64,000 nucleotides of DNA from Acidimicrobiaceae bacterium (lineage in GTDB: Bacteria; Actinomycetota; Acidimicrobiia; Acidimicrobiales; RAAP-2): assembly GCA_003142095.1 (NCBI GenBank), contig PLON01000016.1:62001-126000 (forward strand), read 5' to 3'. Below the pieces are notes generated by a model. That model was not told the origin of the DNA. It ran no database searches and saw only the letters and a program-made list of their open reading frames with translations. This document shows positions 61,396 through 64,000 of this stretch, in pieces (the stretch's first letter is position 1; each line of letters begins with the position of its first letter). A program made the position numbers and the translations under genes.

Positions 61396-62442
61396 TCAGC
61401 AGTTGAGCTGATCGCCGCCGGTTTCATCGTTCACGACAGCCCGCTCCGCCACCGCGAGATATAGAGGATCGCCCGTATCGGCGTTCAAGCGACGCGACGA
61501 AAACACGATTTTGGCGACATGCTCGTCGTCGCTGAACCCGGCTCGCGCCGCGACGGCGGACTCGTCGAGAGTCGATTTGTCAGTCATCTCGCTGAGTCGG
61601 TTCGCGGACCATATCGCTGGCGCACCAATGGAGAGATACGCCGCCGCGAGCGCTTGGAACGTCGCTCGATCCAACCGCTCGACGTCGTTCACGTAGGGCC
61701 GAAGACGCGAGATCGCTTCCAGTCCCGTGACACCGTGCAAGGCCGTGAAGTCGTCGGTGCTCGCGTACAATCGCAACGCCGCAGCCGCCAGACGATCGGG
61801 CGTTTTCTCGTCCACAACCAGCGACGCCGCGACGTTCGCGAACTGCGGATGGTCGGCAATGAGACGCATGCGTGCCCCGATGTTCCGGGCTGACCCTTCA
61901 ATACCCCACGAAGATTCGGTCGCAAGTACTCCGAGGAGACTCCCGGGGTCGTCGCTCGTCGCCGTGCCGTCGTCGAGTGGACCGAGGGTCATCGCGGTTG
62001 ACGCAAGATACGCGAGTCCCCTGCTGACTCGCGACGGTGACGCAACGTCGAGTGCGTAGGCCAGGCGAATGACGCCGTGAAAGGCCGCACCAGAGACGCC
62101 GTCCACGAGAGCGTCGAGATGGGATCGCAACGTCTCTTCGACGCCGTGCTCATCGATCTCCCGATCGAAATAGTCCACGAGGTCGACGTAGGCATGGCTC
62201 TCTCCGATGGCACTACGCCACGTGGCTTTTGTGAGGTGACGCTCCGACTCGCCGGTCGCTACCAGCCGTCGCCGATATTTCGCCGTGAAACGCTCGAGCT
62301 CACTGCGCGTTGCCCCGAGCCCGGCCTTAGCGACGAGCGCCATGGGCAAGTGATTAGTAAGGCCGTTCGACGTCGTCGCGTCAAAGTCGAGTTCCTCATC
62401 GATCAACTTGCCGAGCGCGTCGTTCGAGAGAATTTCCGTCAT
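61396..62442 (-). CDS. Questin-oxidase-like family protein (DUF4243)
   Basis: 348 aa from the ATG at 62442; the frame is open to 62511 but that would overlap the nucleotidyltransferase gene. 'LTNHLPMALVAKAGLGATRS' near the N-terminus is the hallmark of this helical family, related to fungal questin oxidase (Baeyer-Villiger-type ring opening) and found widely in bacteria with unknown role. Repeated His/Asp helices ('HGVIRLAYALD', 'GLAYLASTAMTLG') are visible. No recognised cofactor motif. It follows the nucleotidyltransferase by 65 nt. Confidence 0.8.
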   Translation of the reverse strand: MTEILSNDALGKLIDEELDFDATTSNGLTNHLPMALVAKAGLGATRSELERFTAKYRRRLVATGESERHLTKATWRSAIGESHAYVDLVDYFDREIDEHGVEETLRSHLDALVDGVSGAAFHGVIRLAYALDVASPSRVSRGLAYLASTAMTLGPLDDGTATSDDPGSLLGVLATESSWGIEGSARNIGARMRLIADHPQFANVAASLVVDEKTPDRLAAAALRLYASTDDFTALHGVTGLEAISRLRPYVNDVERLDRATFQALAAAYLSIGAPAIWSANRLSEMTDKSTLDESAVAARAGFSDDEHVAKIVFSSRRLNADTGDPLYLAVAERAVVNDETGGDQLNC

Positions 62443-62507
62443 GTGCGGAGCGTACGGGCGAGCGCCTACGACGATGCAACCCGCGCACAATTGATGCGAA
62501 TCATGCG

Positions 62508-63164
62508 TCACCGCTCTAACTGGTTACCGCGATCTCTCTTTCGAACTAGATCAAGAGCGAGCTCGCGCCATTTCTCCACTTCTGCCATGAGAGCTCGATA
62601 TTGCGAATCCTTCAAATTGAATTCCGATGGATCCAATAACGACGCACGTCTCGCCATGTCAGCAAATACCCCAACGTCGAACCCGCGATCCTTCTGCGCG
62701 GCAAAGACGAAGAGATCCTCAAGATAGAAAAACTGCTCAAGTGCGTAGAGATCCACGAAGTCGCGAGCTTCTGCTCGCCCAAACACCGCCAACACTTTGT
62801 CAACCGCTAACTCTTTACTCGCCAACACGGGGGAGAACTCACCTTGCTCAAGAGGAAAGAGCCGACTATCCAATCCGAAATCGACTTCAGTCTCGGATTC
62901 CAGTCCTCGCACAACGATGCGCGCAAACCGTGGTGACGAACGTCGAATATCGACTTCAAGACCCTCTCGTTGCAAGGCCGACACAACCATCGGAAATTTC
63001 TCAGCTAGCGCCGACTCAGACGATCCGAAGAAATCCAAGTCGTTGGTTCGCCGGTCAACCAATCCCTGCGAAATGAGGGCTGCACCGCCGGCGAGCGCGA
63101 AGTCAGAGCCCATTAGCGACTCCGCAACCAGTGCGGCGATCTTCTCCTGCAGTGGTGTGAGCAC
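62508..63164 (-). CDS. Nucleotidyltransferase of the AbiEii/AbiGii toxin family
   Basis: 218 aa. The nucleotidyltransferase core is visible: 'FALAGGAALISQGLVDRRTN' with the GG at 26-27, then 'DLDFF' with two Asp at 42/44 as metal ligands, and a third candidate acidic residue in 'ETEVDFGLDSRL'. A helical C-terminal region follows ('KELAVDKVLAVFGRAEARDF'). In AbiEii/MenT toxins this fold transfers nucleotides to tRNA or other targets. Local base composition looks more A/T-rich than the rest of the window. It follows a 112-aa partner by 2 nt, a toxin-antitoxin-like arrangement. Toxicity is inference. Confidence 0.78.
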   Translation of the reverse strand: MLTPLQEKIAALVAESLMGSDFALAGGAALISQGLVDRRTNDLDFFGSSESALAEKFPMVVSALQREGLEVDIRRSSPRFARIVVRGLESETEVDFGLDSRLFPLEQGEFSPVLASKELAVDKVLAVFGRAEARDFVDLYALEQFFYLEDLFVFAAQKDRGFDVGVFADMARRASLLDPSEFNLKDSQYRALMAEVEKWRELALDLVRKRDRGNQLER

Positions 63165-63166
63165 GC

Positions 63167-63505
63167 CTACTGGATGCTGCCGAGTTGTTGATACCTACTT
63201 TCCCATGCCTGGCGAACGTGTCGGGGCAGAAAAAGTTGATGCCATGAGGATCGAAGATCGTCAAAGCGCACATAGAAGCGAACATCGTCTTCATCGCCCT
63301 CCGACAATACGAGCTCATAGACACGCATGCGGTCCTTTGGACTTCGAAGATTGAAGATGCGCTTCGGCTCCGACCACCAAATATGAATCGGGAGCTCAAC
63401 TTCGCCTTGAGCTTTCGTATCATTAGACGTGTCAAACCCCGGAGGGATCGCGACGGGTCGAGAAGCTGGACCCAAAGTAGACGAACGAGAAATAACCACG
63501 TCCAT
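63167..63505 (-). CDS. Small partner protein of the AbiEii-like nucleotidyltransferase
   Basis: 112 aa, upstream of and almost touching the nucleotidyltransferase gene. The middle reads 'LPIHIWWSEPKRIFNLRSPK', 'DRMRVYELVLSEGDEDDVRF', then 'WHQLFLPRHVRQAWESR'. I believe a family with this 'DRxRVYExVLxEG...LPxxVRxAW' pattern recurs next to AbiEii-type genes in actinobacteria, but I cannot name it. No winged helix of AbiEi type is evident. Candidate antitoxin or accessory factor. Region 63506-63638 contains no gene. Confidence 0.68.
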   Translation of the reverse strand: MDVVISRSSTLGPASRPVAIPPGFDTSNDTKAQGEVELPIHIWWSEPKRIFNLRSPKDRMRVYELVLSEGDEDDVRFYVRFDDLRSSWHQLFLPRHVRQAWESRYQQLGSIQ

Positions 63506-63638
63506 AGCCTACGGACCATTGGTGACAATGCCAGAGCATCCCAATCCTTGCTGAATGAGAGAGGGCCTATGCAGGTGTGTATCGAACCTTCTAAGCCCTA
63601 CCACGAAAGCTACCGTCACCAGCAAAGCGTGCGGGTCG

Positions 63639-64000
63639 TTAACTGTCTCGCGAGAGAAGGTCATGGAGGCGTGAAGCCACTTTGGACCGTTCCGCAGAAT
63701 CGTTCATCACCGTTTGGTACGCGAGGTGTTCCACACCAATGTGGAGCTCGTAACACCTCAGGCGATCGTAGAAGTTCGTTACGTCGACACCAATTCTCTG
63801 ATGGTGAGATCGCACGCGCCCGCCCAGGTCCAGTTTGCTCAGGCCCGTCATCCACGGCGCCCAGAACGTAAACCAGGCGACGTCGTAGAGATAGTCGCCG
63901 TAGACGGAGCAACCCCAGTCGTATACCGCCGTCACCTCACACTCGTCATCCATGAGCACGTTGCGATTGAGGAGGTCCCTGTGAACCACGTGCAGTTTGG
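63639..64000 (-). CDS. Aminoglycoside phosphotransferase (APH)-family kinase, partial
   Basis: The C-terminal 120 residues of an APH/choline-kinase-fold protein. 'VHRDLLNRNVLMDD' holds the catalytic-loop Asp and Asn, and 'VYDWGCSVYGDYLYDVAWF' is the DFG-like metal-binding motif followed by the conserved 'GD..YD.A'. The gene runs off the window end at 64000, so its N-terminal lobe is not seen. Substrate may be an antibiotic, sugar or choline-like metabolite. Confidence 0.85.
   Translation of the reverse strand, partial: KLHVVHRDLLNRNVLMDDECEVTAVYDWGCSVYGDYLYDVAWFTFWAPWMTGLSKLDLGGRVRSHHQRIGVDVTNFYDRLRCYELHIGVEHLAYQTVMNDSAERSKVASRLHDLLSRDS

Noticed and set aside
60674-61411. 245-aa Arg-rich frame overlapping the alpha/beta-hydrolase
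   Set aside because: Out-of-frame shadow; the hydrolase frame has all catalytic motifs.

Overview
The window reads as chromosomal DNA of a high-GC Gram-positive bacterium, most likely an actinobacterium. Support from the sequence: strong G/C bias at third codon positions; a mycobacterium-type furA-katG pair whose KatG keeps almost the same residue numbering as M. tuberculosis KatG; an alpha-methylacyl-CoA racemase of the mycobacterial MCR type; a DUF732-like secreted protein; a glycine/asparagine-rich PGRS-like tail; and a secreted protein built of 'GYYVLRANG' repeats, a style I associate with Acidimicrobiia. The class-level assignment is inference. I found no rRNA, tRNA, CRISPR, integrase or transposase.

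Layout. 1-4.9 kb: oxidative-stress pair furA-katG, then a MarR regulator with an MFS exporter. 4.9-13.0 kb (minus): a probable seven-gene catabolic operon comprising a sugar-type ABC importer, an M24-family hydrolase, an SMP-30 lactonase, glucose-6-phosphate dehydrogenase and an SRPBCC protein. 13.3-18.4 kb: an amidohydrolase (minus), then on the plus strand a degenerate SDR, a bicupin and two tandem XRE-cupin regulators; together with the operon this looks like one catabolic locus of unknown substrate. 18.5-24.2 kb: a complete branched-chain amino-acid-type ABC importer (livKGFHM order) with 3-hydroxybutyrate dehydrogenase at its end. 24.3-33.1 kb: serine hydrolase, TetR plus acyl-CoA synthetase, a truncated ACAS_N remnant, a Bax inhibitor-1-like protein, an MFS/TetR drug-efflux pair, a beta-carbonic anhydrase and a small membrane protein.

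33.1-38.4 kb (minus): an organosulfur operon (SsuA-, SsuC- and SsuB-like importer, FMN monooxygenase, TauD-like dioxygenase). It diverges from an old-yellow-enzyme reductase across a shared palindrome that overlaps a good -35 box. 39.5-47.2 kb: exported proteins, namely an orphan peptide-type solute-binding protein, the repeat protein with a degenerate M23-like end, a lipoprotein, a phosphoesterase with PGRS-like tail and a DUF732-like protein. 47.4-55.5 kb (minus): an EamA transporter with an apparent 5' frameshift, methylmalonate-semialdehyde dehydrogenase, two family III CoA-transferase-fold enzymes, two TetR regulators and an acyl-CoA dehydrogenase, which together suggest branched-chain acyl-CoA breakdown.

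55.6-64.0 kb: single genes (membrane protein, an ABC-ATPase relic, D-2-hydroxyacid dehydrogenase, three GNATs, a methyltransferase, an alpha/beta hydrolase, a questin-oxidase-like protein). The window ends in a more A/T-rich patch with an AbiEii-type nucleotidyltransferase, a small upstream partner and the end of an APH-family kinase that runs off the window. The best candidates for something undescribed are the nucleotidyltransferase pair, the phosphoesterase-PGRS fusion, the 15-bp hairpin holding a start codon at 41.46 kb, and the unknown-substrate catabolic locus at 5-18 kb.
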